Origin: Kitasatospora sp. NBC_01266
GTDB taxonomy: Bacteria > Actinomycetota > Actinomycetes > Streptomycetales > Streptomycetaceae
Length of the DNA: 64,000 nucleotides
Direction: 5' to 3'
Assembly (NCBI RefSeq): GCF_036242395.1
Contig: NZ_CP108458.1
Span: 1,860,001-1,924,000, forward strand
Below, one piece after another: positions 10,678 through 18,763 of the stretch. Under the pieces are notes generated by a model. It worked only from the letters and a program-made list of their open reading frames with translations. It did not search any database and had not been told where the DNA came from. Position 1 is the first letter of the stretch. Each line of letters begins with the position of its first letter. The position numbers were made by a program, and so were the translations under genes.

Positions 10678-10881
10678 GGGCCGATCTCCAAGTCATGAGA
10701 GGGTCGTGTGCCAGTGGACGAGAGCCCGGGCTTTGCCGCGCCCCTCCCTGCATGTGCATGTCACTCAGCTATTCGAGGATGACGGCTTCCGCCGACACCC
10801 CTACCCCACACGCGCAGGCACTTACGCTCCATGTATAGCCCGTTCACGCTGCGCTGCCAGCCCGTCAATCGGCGCGGCGGC

Positions 10882-10904
10882 ACCCCTAACCTCGAATTAG
10901 GGGT
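10882..10904. promoter_or_regulatory. Inverted repeat in the divergent ABC/thioesterase promoter region
   Basis: ACCCCTAA and TTAGGGGT form a perfect 8-bp inverted repeat around a 7-bp spacer, in a locally A/T-richer patch. It is a plausible operator in the 10678-11042 gap. A second short dyad, ATCGGTCACCGA, follows at about 10919-10930. The rest of the gap shows no gene. No regulator can be assigned. Confidence 0.45.
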
Positions 10905-11032
10905 ATCCGCACCCTACCGATCGGTCACCGACCAGTGCTGACGCGGTGGCTAGGGGGGTTGGCAGGGGTGTGGGGCGGTTGGTTTACGCCGTTACGTTAC
11001 CCGCGAACCCATCCCGCAAGCCCCCGCAGGAA

Positions 11033-11074
11033 GCAGAGGACCATGGCCGAATCGCAGAGGACCATGGCCGAATC
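11033..11074 (+). repeat. 21-bp tandem duplication carrying RBS and start codon
   Basis: GCAGAGGACC followed by ATGGCCGAATC is repeated exactly at 11033-11053 and 11054-11074. Each copy has a GAGGA ribosome-binding site and an ATG. Because 21 bp equals 7 codons, both starts (11043 and 11064) are in frame with the downstream gene. Confidence 0.95.
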
Positions 11075-11867
11075 CCCGTCATGGCGGACCACGGACCACG
11101 GCACCGGCGAGCAGCACGGCACCAAGGGCGTCATCCTCGCCGTGGACTTCGCCGCCACCGGCCGCCCGGACGCCGGATTCGGCCAGCTGGTACCGCAGTT
11201 GGGCACCGGCATGGCGCTCTGGGAGAGTCTGGTGCCGGCCCCGGGCGAGGAGTCCGGGCTGACCGGCGAGGACTACCTGGACCGATGGAGCGGCGAGTTG
11301 CGGGCCGCCGGCCCGCAGGTGGCGGCCGTCTTCGGCTACTGCGCGTCCAGCGTCTTCGCGCTGGCCCTCGCCGAGCGGATCGCCGACTGGCAGCCCAAGC
11401 CCCAGGTGCTCCTCTTCGACCCGACCGCGATCACCGGCCCCACCGTGCTGCGCTACGGCTTCCACCGGGTGATCGACTCGCTGGCCGCGGTGCTGGGCGC
11501 CGAGGCGGTCGAGCAGGCCCGCGCCGAGGCGGCGGCGGCCACCGAACGGCAGCCCGAGCTGCTGCCGCTCACCGAGGAGTTCCTGCGGATCTACCGGGCG
11601 GCCGGGCAGGCGGCCTTCGAGAAGCTGGGCCTGGGCGCCGACCGGGCCGAGGAGTTGGTGGCCTGGTTCCGCAGCTACCTGCACTACGTGGTCGCCGCCG
11701 GCTCGCTGACCGTCGCCCCCGACCTGACCGGGGTGACCACGATCCGCGCCAACGACCTGCCCACCGGCTTCCTCCAGGCCCCCCGGGAACTGCGCTTCGA
11801 CGTCGAACACACCGGGCTGCTGGGCCACCCCGAAGTCGCCCGCGCTGTCGCCGAGTTGCTCGGCTGA
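11043..11867 (+). CDS. Thioesterase-like alpha/beta hydrolase with a Cys nucleophile
   Basis: 274 aa from ATG 11043 (267 aa from the duplicate start at 11064). Resembles the stand-alone thioesterases that accompany PKS/NRPS genes. The nucleophile elbow reads VFGYCASSVF, so Cys100 replaces the usual Ser of GxSxG and the last Gly is Ser. The C-terminal catalytic His is probably H256 in DVEHTGLLGHPEVARAV, matching the HF.ML.HP end of PKS thioesterases. A Cys nucleophile is known in a few thioesterases that favour acyl transfer or ring formation over hydrolysis. It heads a same-strand run with the methyltransferase, Ccr and dehydrogenase genes; the 124-bp gap to the next gene is C-rich with repeated CCCGGCCGT. 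A role in chain release or editing is inference. Confidence 0.72.
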   Translation: MAESQRTMAESPSWRTTDHGTGEQHGTKGVILAVDFAATGRPDAGFGQLVPQLGTGMALWESLVPAPGEESGLTGEDYLDRWSGELRAAGPQVAAVFGYCASSVFALALAERIADWQPKPQVLLFDPTAITGPTVLRYGFHRVIDSLAAVLGAEAVEQARAEAAAATERQPELLPLTEEFLRIYRAAGQAAFEKLGLGADRAEELVAWFRSYLHYVVAAGSLTVAPDLTGVTTIRANDLPTGFLQAPRELRFDVEHTGLLGHPEVARAVAELLG

Positions 11868-11991
11868 GCCCGCACCGTCCCGGCCGTCCCGGCCGTCCCG
11901 TCCGTCCTGCCCGCCCCATCCCAGTCCCGCCCAGCCCAGCCGAGCCCCGCAGCACGCTCCGCAGCGCATCCCGCAGACCAGGAGAGCCCCG

Positions 11992-13449
11992 ATGCCCACC
12001 GCACCCTTCGACCAGGCCGACCTCGACCGGGTCGCGCAGGCCCTGACCGCGCTCCCCCAGGTGCAGCACGCGCGGGTGGCGAGCGACCTCACGCCGGACG
12101 GCGAGCCGCGACTGACCGCCCACGTCACCCCCGCCGAGCAGCCCGCGGCCGAGCGTGAGCCGGAGGTGGAGCAGAGACGAGTGGACGAGTGGCAGCGGAT
12201 CTACGAGTGGGTCTACGGCGAGCTGCCGGCCTCCGGCGGCTTCGGCGACAACTTCGTCGGCTGGAACAGCAGTTACTCCAACCTGCCGATCCCGCTGGAC
12301 GAGATGCGGGAGTGGCGCGACGCGAGTGTCGAGCGGATCCTGGCGCACCGCCCGCGCCGGATCCTGGAGATCGGCGTCGGCACCGGCCTGCTGATGGCCA
12401 ACCTCGCCGGGCACTGCGAGCAGTACACCGCCACCGACTTCTCCTCCACCGTGATCGCCTCGCTCACCGCCCAGCTGGCCACCGTGCCCGAACTGGCCGA
12501 CCGGGTCGAGCTGCTGGCCCGGGAGGCCAACGACTTCACCGACCTGCCCGAGGACCACTACGACCTGGTGGTGATCAACTCGGTGATCCAGTACTTCCCC
12601 AACGCCGCCTACCTGGCCGAGGTGATCACCGGTGCGCTGCGCCGGGTCCGGCCGGGGGGCGCGGTCTTCGCGGGCGACCTGCGCAACCTGCGGCTGCTGC
12701 CCAGCTTCCGCACCGCCGTGCTCGGTCGCGGCCTGCTCGCCCACCGCGACCCGGCCGAGGCGCTGGCCGCCGTGCGGCAGAGCAGCCAGGACGAGCGCGA
12801 ACTGCTGATCGACCCCGACTTCTTCGCCGCCGTGCGGCGCGACTGCCCGCAGGCCGGGGCGCTGGACGTGCGGCTCAAGCGCGCCGAGCACCACAACGAG
12901 CTGAGCCGCCACCGCTACGACGCCGTGCTCTACCGCTCCCCCGCCCCGGCGCTCGACCTGGACGGCGCCGAGCAGGTGGAGTTCAGCGGCTTCGAGGACC
13001 TGCGCAAGCGGCTGACCGAGGACCGTCCCGAGCTGGTCCGGGTGGCCTCCGTGCCGAATCTGATGGTCCGTCACGAGACCGCCGCCGCCCAGCTGCTGGC
13101 GGATCTGGCGCCGTTGGCCGAGGTGCTGCACGAGCTGGAGCCCGCCACCGCCACCGGGGCCGACCCGGAGGAGTTCCACCGTCTGGCAGCCGAACTCGGC
13201 TACCGCGCGGCGGTGAGCTGGGCCGCCTCGGGCGCACCGGACGAGATCGACGTGGTGCTGGCCCGCGACAGCGACCCGGACGCCGCGGTGCCGTACCGGC
13301 CGAGCGGCGCCCTGGACCTCCCGTACACCGCCTACGGCAACAACCCGGCCCGCAACGCCGCTGCCGCCGCCCTCGTGACCACCCTGCGCGGCAAGCTCGC
13401 CGCCGTGCTGCCGCCGCACCTGGTGCCGGCCGCCATCATCCTCGACTGA
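11992..13449 (+). CDS. Free-standing NRPS-type methyltransferase flanked by adenylation-domain remnants
   Basis: 485 aa. Residues about 1-48 resemble the A9-A10 hairpin of an NRPS adenylation domain (ALPQVQHARV then LTAHVTP). Residues about 60-400 are the SAM-dependent methyltransferase normally inserted there: GGFGDNFVGWNSSY, PLDEMREWRD, motif I EIGVGTG (126-132), VVINSVIQYFP. The last 25 residues return to the A-domain C-terminus (LPPHLVPAAIILD) but stop before the A10 Lys. There is no adenylation core, thiolation or condensation domain. So the protein looks like the insertable MT with its docking surfaces, cut free as a separate enzyme. In NRPSs this MT usually N-methylates the aminoacyl thioester; here the acceptor is unknown. 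The start ATG has GGAGAGCC upstream. Likely cotranscribed with the thioesterase-like and Ccr genes. Confidence 0.82.
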   Translation: MPTAPFDQADLDRVAQALTALPQVQHARVASDLTPDGEPRLTAHVTPAEQPAAEREPEVEQRRVDEWQRIYEWVYGELPASGGFGDNFVGWNSSYSNLPIPLDEMREWRDASVERILAHRPRRILEIGVGTGLLMANLAGHCEQYTATDFSSTVIASLTAQLATVPELADRVELLAREANDFTDLPEDHYDLVVINSVIQYFPNAAYLAEVITGALRRVRPGGAVFAGDLRNLRLLPSFRTAVLGRGLLAHRDPAEALAAVRQSSQDERELLIDPDFFAAVRRDCPQAGALDVRLKRAEHHNELSRHRYDAVLYRSPAPALDLDGAEQVEFSGFEDLRKRLTEDRPELVRVASVPNLMVRHETAAAQLLADLAPLAEVLHELEPATATGADPEEFHRLAAELGYRAAVSWAASGAPDEIDVVLARDSDPDAAVPYRPSGALDLPYTAYGNNPARNAAAAALVTTLRGKLAAVLPPHLVPAAIILD

Positions 13450-13478
13450 AGCTCGGGTATCCGGAGCAAGGAGTCCAG

Positions 13479-14825
13479 ATGGAAGAGATCATCAGCGCCG
13501 CCCTCTCAACGGACGCCGACGCCAAGGACTTCGCCGCCCTCGCGGTGCCCGAGTCCTACCGCGCGGCCGTCCTGCTCAAGGAGGAGGCCGACATGTTCGA
13601 GGGGATGGCGAGCGCGGACAAGGACCCCACCAAGGCCCTGCACATCCAGCAGGTGCCGACCCCCGCGCCCGAGGCGGGCGAGGTCCTGATCGCGGTGATG
13701 GCCAGCGCGGTGAACTACAACACCGTCTGGTCCTCGATCTTCGAACCGCTGCCCACCTTCGCCTTCCTGGAGCGCTACGGCCGCTCCGGTCCGGCCGGCG
13801 CCCGCCACGACCTGCCCTACCACGTGGTCGGCTCCGACCTGTCCGGCATCGTGCTGCGCACCGGTCCCGGCGTGCGGCGCTGGAAGCCGGGCGACAAGGT
13901 GGTCGCGCACTGCCTGTCGGTGGAGTTGGAGAGCCCGGACGGCCACGACGACACGATGATGGACCCGGAGCAGCGGATCTGGGGCTTCGAGACCAACTTC
14001 GGCGGCCTGGCCGAACTCTCGCTGGTGAAGGCCAACCAGCTGATGCCCAAGCCCGCCCACCTGACCTGGGAGGAGGCCGCCTGCTCGGGCCTGGTCAACT
14101 CCACCGCCTACCGCCAGCTGGTCAGCCGCAACGGCGCGGGCATGAAGCAGGGCGACAACGTGCTGATCTGGGGCGCCAGCGGGGGCCTGGGCTCCTACGC
14201 GACCCAGTACGCGCTGGCCGGCGGCGCCACCCCGATCTGCGTGGTCTCCAGCGACCAGAAGGCCGAGATCTGCCGGAAGATGGGCGCCGAGGCGATCATC
14301 GACCGCAGCGCCGAGGGCTACAAGTTCTGGAAGGACGAGCAGAACCAGGACCCGCGCGAGTGGAAGCGCCTGGGCGGCAGGATCCGCGAGCTGACCGGCG
14401 GCGAGGACGTGGACATCGTCTTCGAGCACCCGGGCCGCGAGACCTTCGGCGCCAGCGTCTACGTCACCCGCAAGGGCGGCACCATCGTCACCTGCGCCTC
14501 CACCTCCGGCTACATGCACGAGTTCGACAACCGCTACCTCTGGATGTCGCTCAAGAAGATCGTCGGCACCCACTTCGCCAACTACCGCGAGGCATGGGAG
14601 GCCAACCGCCTGATCGCCAAGGGCAGGATCCACCCGACCCTGTCGGCCGTCTTCCCGCTGGAGCGCACCGGCGAGGCCGCCCGCGAGGTGCAGCTGAACC
14701 GACACAGCGGCAAGGTCGGGGTGCTCGCCCTGGTGCCGCGCGAGGGCCTGGGCGTGGACGACCCGGAGCTGCGCGAGCGCCACCTGCCGGCCATCAACCG
14801 CTTCCGCACGGCGGTGACGTCATGA
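13479..14825 (+). CDS. ccrA: Crotonyl-CoA carboxylase/reductase
   Basis: 448 aa, the usual length. Reductively carboxylates crotonyl-CoA (or longer 2-enoyl-CoA) with NADPH and CO2 to ethylmalonyl-CoA (alkylmalonyl-CoA), a PKS extender unit. A medium-chain dehydrogenase fold: AVNYNTVWSSIFEP, HVVGSDLSG, WGFETNFGGLAELS, the cofactor loop WGASGGLGSYATQ, and the C-terminal KKIVGTHFANYREAWEANR characteristic of Ccr. ATG 13479 is preceded by GCAAGGAGT; the open frame continues upstream but that part is a shadow of the methyltransferase gene. It overlaps the next gene by 4 bp (ATGA). Being paired with a 3-hydroxyacyl-CoA dehydrogenase and close to a PKS whose AT has a non-standard motif argues for extender-unit supply rather than the primary ethylmalonyl-CoA pathway. 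Confidence 0.95.
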   Translation: MEEIISAALSTDADAKDFAALAVPESYRAAVLLKEEADMFEGMASADKDPTKALHIQQVPTPAPEAGEVLIAVMASAVNYNTVWSSIFEPLPTFAFLERYGRSGPAGARHDLPYHVVGSDLSGIVLRTGPGVRRWKPGDKVVAHCLSVELESPDGHDDTMMDPEQRIWGFETNFGGLAELSLVKANQLMPKPAHLTWEEAACSGLVNSTAYRQLVSRNGAGMKQGDNVLIWGASGGLGSYATQYALAGGATPICVVSSDQKAEICRKMGAEAIIDRSAEGYKFWKDEQNQDPREWKRLGGRIRELTGGEDVDIVFEHPGRETFGASVYVTRKGGTIVTCASTSGYMHEFDNRYLWMSLKKIVGTHFANYREAWEANRLIAKGRIHPTLSAVFPLERTGEAAREVQLNRHSGKVGVLALVPREGLGVDDPELRERHLPAINRFRTAVTS

Positions 14826-16537
14826 CGCCGGCACCGCTCCCGCACGGCCTGCGCCGGGCCGCGGTCCTGGGCCTGGGCACCGTGGGCTCCGCACTGGCCC
14901 GCTCACTCACCTCGGCGGGCGTCGAGGTGGTCGCGGTCGAGCCCTCGGACCAGCTGCTCGCCACCGCACGGACCCGCACTGCGACCGGACTTGACGCACC
15001 GTCGGACCGGATCAGCTGGACCACTGACCTGGCCGCCGTCGCAGGCGCCGACCTCGTCATCGAGGCCGTCCCCGAGCGGCTCGCCCTGAAGACCGAGCTG
15101 CTCCACCGCGCCCACCAACTCTGCTCCCCCACAGCGGTCTTCGCGACCACCACCAGCCTCTCGGTGACCAAGGTCGCCGCGGCCGGCGGCCGGCTGCCCC
15201 GCACCGTGGGCCTGCACCCCGTGGGCCCCGCCCCGCAGGGCGGCGCGGTCGAGGTGGTCACCACCCCCGTCACCGAACCGGCCACCCGCGACTTCGCCGA
15301 GCAACTGGTCACCTCACTGGGCCGGACCCCGATCACCGGCTGCGACCGGCCGGGCTTCATCGGCCTCGGCCTGCTGATGACCTACCTGAACGGCGCGATC
15401 GCGCTGCTCGAGCGCCGCTACGCCTCCCGCGAGGACATCGACGCCGCGATGACGCTGGGCTGCGGCCTGCCGCTCGGCCCGCTCGCCCAGCTCGACCGGA
15501 TCGGCCTGGACACCGCCCTGGACACCCTCACCGGTCTGCACGAACTCACCGGCGAGACACGGTTCCTGCCGCCACCGCTGCTGGAACACATGGTCACGGC
15601 CGGCCTGCTCGGCGTGAAGTCCGGACGCGGCTTCCACCACTACCCGGCCCCCACCGCCACCGTCCCCGACACCCTGGCGGCCGAACCCCGCCCCGTCCAC
15701 CGGGTCGGAATCATCGGCTCGGGCACCATGGCCACCGGCATCGCCGAGGTCTTCGCCCGCTCCGGTTTCGAGACCGTCCTGGTGGCCCGCACCGAAGTGC
15801 GCGCCAAGACGGCACTGGACCGGGTCGCGGCCTCCCTCGAACGCGGCGTCAAGCGCGGCAAGATCGCCGCCGAGGCCGCCCGGGACGCACTCGAACTCCT
15901 CACCGGCGCCGAGGACTTCGCCGCCGTGGCCGACTGCGACCTGGTGATCGAGGCGGTCGCCGAGGAACTCCCGGTCAAGCGCGAGGTGTTCCGCCGCCTG
16001 GACCAGGTCTGCCGTCCCGGCGCGCTGCTCAGCACCACCACCTCCAGCCTCCCGGTGGTGGAGTGCGCGGCCGCCACCTCCCGCCCCGAGTCCGTCCTCG
16101 GCATGCACTTCTTCAACCCCGCCCCGGTGATGCGGCTGGTCGAGGTGGTCGGCACCGTCCTCACCGCCGACGACGCCCTGGCCACCGCCCAACACCTCTG
16201 CGCCCGCCTGGGCAAGCACCCGGTCACCATCACCGACCGGGCCGGCTTCATCGTCAACACCCTCCTCTTCCCCTACCTCAACGCCGCCGTCCGCCTCCTG
16301 GAGGAACACCGCGCCACCCCGCAGCAGATCGACACCGTGATCACCACCGGCTGCGGCTACCCCATGGGCCCGCTCACCCTCCTCGACGCCATCGGCCTGG
16401 ACGTCTCCCTCCAGATCCAACACAGCCTGCGCGCCGCCTTCCACGACCCCTCACTGGCCCCGGCCCGCCCGCTGGAACAGCTGGTCGGCATGGGCCAGCT
16501 GGGCCGCAAGACCGGACGCGGGTTCCACACCTACTGA
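14822..16537 (+). CDS. Tandem-fused 3-hydroxyacyl-CoA dehydrogenase (two HBD units, first degenerate)
   Basis: 571 aa, twice the normal size. Two complete 3-hydroxybutyryl-CoA dehydrogenase units are joined at about residue 292. The C-terminal unit is canonical: GIIGSGTMATGIAEVF, STTTSSLPV, GMHFFNPAPVMRLVEVV (His and Glu), GFIVNTLLFPYLN (Asn), GYPMGPLTLLD. The N-terminal unit keeps a Rossmann start (VLGLGTVGSALA), a Ser region (TTTSLSV) and His/Glu (GLHPVGPAP, VEVV) but has GFIGLGLLMTYLN where the family has GFIVN, losing the conserved Asn, and HPVGPAP for HFFNPAP. It reduces acetoacetyl-CoA-type substrates, feeding crotonyl-CoA to Ccr. Start ATG overlaps the ccr stop. A proofreading, structural or altered-substrate role for the first half is inference. 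Confidence 0.9.
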   Translation: MTPAPLPHGLRRAAVLGLGTVGSALARSLTSAGVEVVAVEPSDQLLATARTRTATGLDAPSDRISWTTDLAAVAGADLVIEAVPERLALKTELLHRAHQLCSPTAVFATTTSLSVTKVAAAGGRLPRTVGLHPVGPAPQGGAVEVVTTPVTEPATRDFAEQLVTSLGRTPITGCDRPGFIGLGLLMTYLNGAIALLERRYASREDIDAAMTLGCGLPLGPLAQLDRIGLDTALDTLTGLHELTGETRFLPPPLLEHMVTAGLLGVKSGRGFHHYPAPTATVPDTLAAEPRPVHRVGIIGSGTMATGIAEVFARSGFETVLVARTEVRAKTALDRVAASLERGVKRGKIAAEAARDALELLTGAEDFAAVADCDLVIEAVAEELPVKREVFRRLDQVCRPGALLSTTTSSLPVVECAAATSRPESVLGMHFFNPAPVMRLVEVVGTVLTADDALATAQHLCARLGKHPVTITDRAGFIVNTLLFPYLNAAVRLLEEHRATPQQIDTVITTGCGYPMGPLTLLDAIGLDVSLQIQHSLRAAFHDPSLAPARPLEQLVGMGQLGRKTGRGFHTY

Positions 16538-16550
16538 CCAGCGAAGTACG

Positions 16551-17027
16551 TCACGCCGTGGTGCGACCTCCCGGCCGCACCACGGCGTACCGCACGTACT
16601 CGTCCAGGCTGCTGGAACGGCTGAACCCGGCCTTGACCAGCACCCGCCCGGAAGCCGCATTGCCGCGATGATGCCTGGCCCCAACCGCTTCAATTCCGGG
16701 CAGTCCGAAGGCATACGCGAGAAACACCTCGACCGCCTCGCTGGCGTAGCCGTGCCCCCACGCGTCCTCGCGCAGCACATAGCCGAGCCGGGGCATGTCC
16801 GGCGGCGCAACGGCCATCGTGATGAGGCCAACCAGGTCACCATCCACGTCAATACCGAACGTGTGCTCGCACCTCGGGCTCGCCCGCCGCGCCGCGAGGG
16901 CACGACCGATCCGCTCCACAGCCTCGCTCAGGTCCATGTCCCGCTCGCGCCCGAGAAACCGCAGGCCGGGTCCTCGGTAGATCCGTCGCAGGCCGGGAGC
17001 ATCGGACAGCGCCAACTCCCGCAGCAT
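16551..17027 (-). CDS. GNAT family N-acetyltransferase
   Basis: 158 aa. Acetyl-CoA-dependent acyltransferase of the RimJ/RimL-like GNAT group. Visible features: N-terminal MLRELALSDAPGLRRIY, strand 4 GLITMAV, the acetyl-CoA loop REDAWGHGYASEAVEVFLAYAF (Q/RxxGxG/A-like), and ARHHRGNAASGRVLVKAGF near the C-terminus. I chose ATG 17027 because it overlaps the kinase-like stop codon as TGATG, a coupling arrangement; a GTG 6 nt upstream is also possible. Last gene of the coupled operon 18592-16551. The acceptor substrate cannot be inferred. Confidence 0.88.
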   Translation of the reverse strand: MLRELALSDAPGLRRIYRGPGLRFLGRERDMDLSEAVERIGRALAARRASPRCEHTFGIDVDGDLVGLITMAVAPPDMPRLGYVLREDAWGHGYASEAVEVFLAYAFGLPGIEAVGARHHRGNAASGRVLVKAGFSRSSSLDEYVRYAVVRPGGRTTA

Positions 17028-17872
17028 CAGCACGGGATCACCCCCAGAACGTCACCGAGTTCAGCGGCCGTCGGCCGGTCCCCTGCCTCAGCCTTGAGCA
17101 CCTGGCCGAGACCCCGCTGAAGCGCCGCCCACGGCTCGTTGGAATCCAGCGGCACAACACCGGTGGCGATAGCGCACCGCAGTCCCTCCGGCCCCAGCAC
17201 CTTGGGATCGATCCCGACCGCCGCGTAGTCCAGCGGCCACCTCCCGGTCACGCAGGTCCAGAGGCTCCCGGCGAGAGCGTAGACATCGGCGGCAGCACTG
17301 GGCCTCACTGGTCTGACGCCCTCCTGGATGGCGGCCGCCAACTCAGGAGCGACCAGGTGAGTGATACCCCCCTTGAACCCCAGGTGCTGCTCGAAGTCGC
17401 TGTGCCAGGCCCAGGCGAAGTCGATCAGCCGCACGCCCGCCTCGGTGTGGATGCCATGAGCGGGCTGCAGATCACCGTGCACCCACCCGGAGGCGTGCAG
17501 CGAGGCGACAGCCCGACAGAGCCCCACAGCCCCGGCGAGCGCCTCCGCCCGCCCCTCGGCCCGCAGCCGCACCGGCTCGAACAATCCCCAGGTAGACGCC
17601 CCAGCGAGCCACGGCGTCACGAACCAGACCCCGCCCTCGTGCCGGCCCCACGCGACGGTTTCACCCGGAAGCCGCTGAAGGACAGCCGCCTCCCGAGCAG
17701 TGACCTCCACCCCTTCGCCGTATCCAACCTTGACCGCCATCGCGCCGGCCACCCCACACGCCTTCCACACCGTCGACCCCCGCCGATCGCTGACCACGGT
17801 CAGAACAGCCGGACCGCAGACCGCTTCGGCAGCCCTCACCGCCTCCGCCGGGCAGCAAACGAACTCGCCCAT
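17027..17872 (-). CDS. Protein kinase-like / aminoglycoside-phosphotransferase-fold protein
   Basis: 281 aa. The bilobal kinase fold is recognisable: invariant Lys in AMAVKVGY (K48), catalytic loop VHGDLQPAHG (HGDxxxxN-like, with His where Asn is usual), metal-binding Asp in LIDFAWAW (DFG replaced by DFA), and an APE-like VAPELAAAI, then DVYALAGSLWTCVTGRWPLD typical of Ser/Thr kinases. There is no transmembrane segment or sensor domain. ATG 17872 follows GTACGAGG. It lies 22 bp after the 55-aa gene and its stop overlaps the GNAT start. The catalytic-loop changes could mean altered nucleotide handling. Likely a cytosolic regulator with the ATPase encoded upstream; function not known. Confidence 0.78.
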   Translation of the reverse strand: MGEFVCCPAEAVRAAEAVCGPAVLTVVSDRRGSTVWKACGVAGAMAVKVGYGEGVEVTAREAAVLQRLPGETVAWGRHEGGVWFVTPWLAGASTWGLFEPVRLRAEGRAEALAGAVGLCRAVASLHASGWVHGDLQPAHGIHTEAGVRLIDFAWAWHSDFEQHLGFKGGITHLVAPELAAAIQEGVRPVRPSAAADVYALAGSLWTCVTGRWPLDYAAVGIDPKVLGPEGLRCAIATGVVPLDSNEPWAALQRGLGQVLKAEAGDRPTAAELGDVLGVIPC

Positions 17873-17894
17873 CCTCGTACCGCCTTCCAGTGGG

Positions 17895-18062
17895 TCAGAT
17901 CCGGCAGCGCGGGCACTCGCACAGCGGCCACGACTCGTAGCGGGGCACATAGCTCAGGCGGTCGTCGCCCGCGTACTCCTCACGCTTCACCTCGACCAGC
18001 TCACCGTTCTCGTCCAACTTGCCAACAGTGAAGGTGAAGAACGGCTGCTGCGGCTCGCTCAC
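17895..18062 (-). CDS. Small conserved-looking protein with C-terminal Cys cluster, 55 aa
   Basis: Begins GTG at 18062, overlapping the upstream ATPase stop by GTGA, which supports this start over longer readings. Sequence starts MSEPQQPFFTFTVGKLDENG and ends WPLCECPRCRI. Three Cys in CxCPxC near the C-terminus could bind a metal or form disulfides. The middle is acidic and charged. I do not recognise a family. It is the second gene of a coupled operon with an anti-sigma-type ATPase and a kinase-like protein, so a regulatory partner is a reasonable guess. Confidence 0.7.
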   Translation of the reverse strand: MSEPQQPFFTFTVGKLDENGELVEVKREEYAGDDRLSYVPRYESWPLCECPRCRI

Positions 18063-18592
18063 GCGGTGGCCACTGCGAGCGCGACGTCGGCGGCGACCGT
18101 GAAGTGCACCGCTTTGCCCAGCTCCCTCGGCTCCCACCCCCACGAGTACGCCAGGGCGTCAACCAGGGCGAGCCCACGCCCCGAGCCTTGCTCGATCCCG
18201 GGCGCGAGTACGGCGGGCAGCCGGCGCGAGCGGTCGGTCACCTCGACCCTGAGGTGAGCACCGGTCCACTCGGTGCTCACCCAGCACTCACCGCCCGCGT
18301 GGACCAGGGCGTTGGTGATGATCTCGCTGGCGCACAGCAGTACGTCGGCAACAGCTTCCCGCGACAGCGGCAGTTCCCGTTCCCGCACCTGAGCGGCGAT
18401 CCGCCACCGGGCTCGGGCCACCGCCCCCTCGCCGACACGGACATGAAATGCGTCGAGCACCAAGAAGTCGGTCAGGTCGACCTCCTGGTCCTGGCCGCTG
18501 CCGTCACCGTGCTCGTCCAACAGGCTCCGGTCGGCGGAGGTGCTGTCCAGCGTCCAGTGATGGGGGCGACCATGGGATTCAGCGCTGTTCAT
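18059..18592 (-). CDS. ATP-binding protein, HATPase_c anti-sigma-factor type
   Basis: 177 aa. Member of the large streptomycete family of RsbW/SpoIIAB-like single-domain histidine-kinase-fold ATPases. N box CASEIITNALVHAG, G1 box VEVTDRSRRLP, G2 box GSGRGLALVDALAYSWGW. There is a 45-residue charged N-terminal extension (SADRSLLDEHGDGSGQDQE). Family members bind sigma factors or antagonist proteins and phosphorylate the latter; no sigma or anti-anti-sigma gene is adjacent. It opens a four-gene coupled operon and is divergent from an HTH regulator 171 bp away, an arrangement common in streptomycetes. Confidence 0.9.
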   Translation of the reverse strand: MNSAESHGRPHHWTLDSTSADRSLLDEHGDGSGQDQEVDLTDFLVLDAFHVRVGEGAVARARWRIAAQVRERELPLSREAVADVLLCASEIITNALVHAGGECWVSTEWTGAHLRVEVTDRSRRLPAVLAPGIEQGSGRGLALVDALAYSWGWEPRELGKAVHFTVAADVALAVATA

Positions 18593-18763
18593 CGGAGTCT
18601 CCGGGCGAATCAGGCGGATCAGCCGAGCGCGTCAGCACCTCGGCATCGGGTACGAGGCACGTCGTCCTCGTGCCGCGTTCATCCAGTCAACGAGCCGGGC
18701 AGGTAGCAGGGAGACTCCACGGAGTGACCCCACGATGGAGTCACCACGACCAGAACGGCTCTG

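Noticed and set aside
12189..13478. Upstream extension of the ccr reading frame
   Set aside because: The part before ATG 13479 is an out-of-frame shadow of the methyltransferase gene; the Ccr homology and GCAAGGAGT site begin at 13479.
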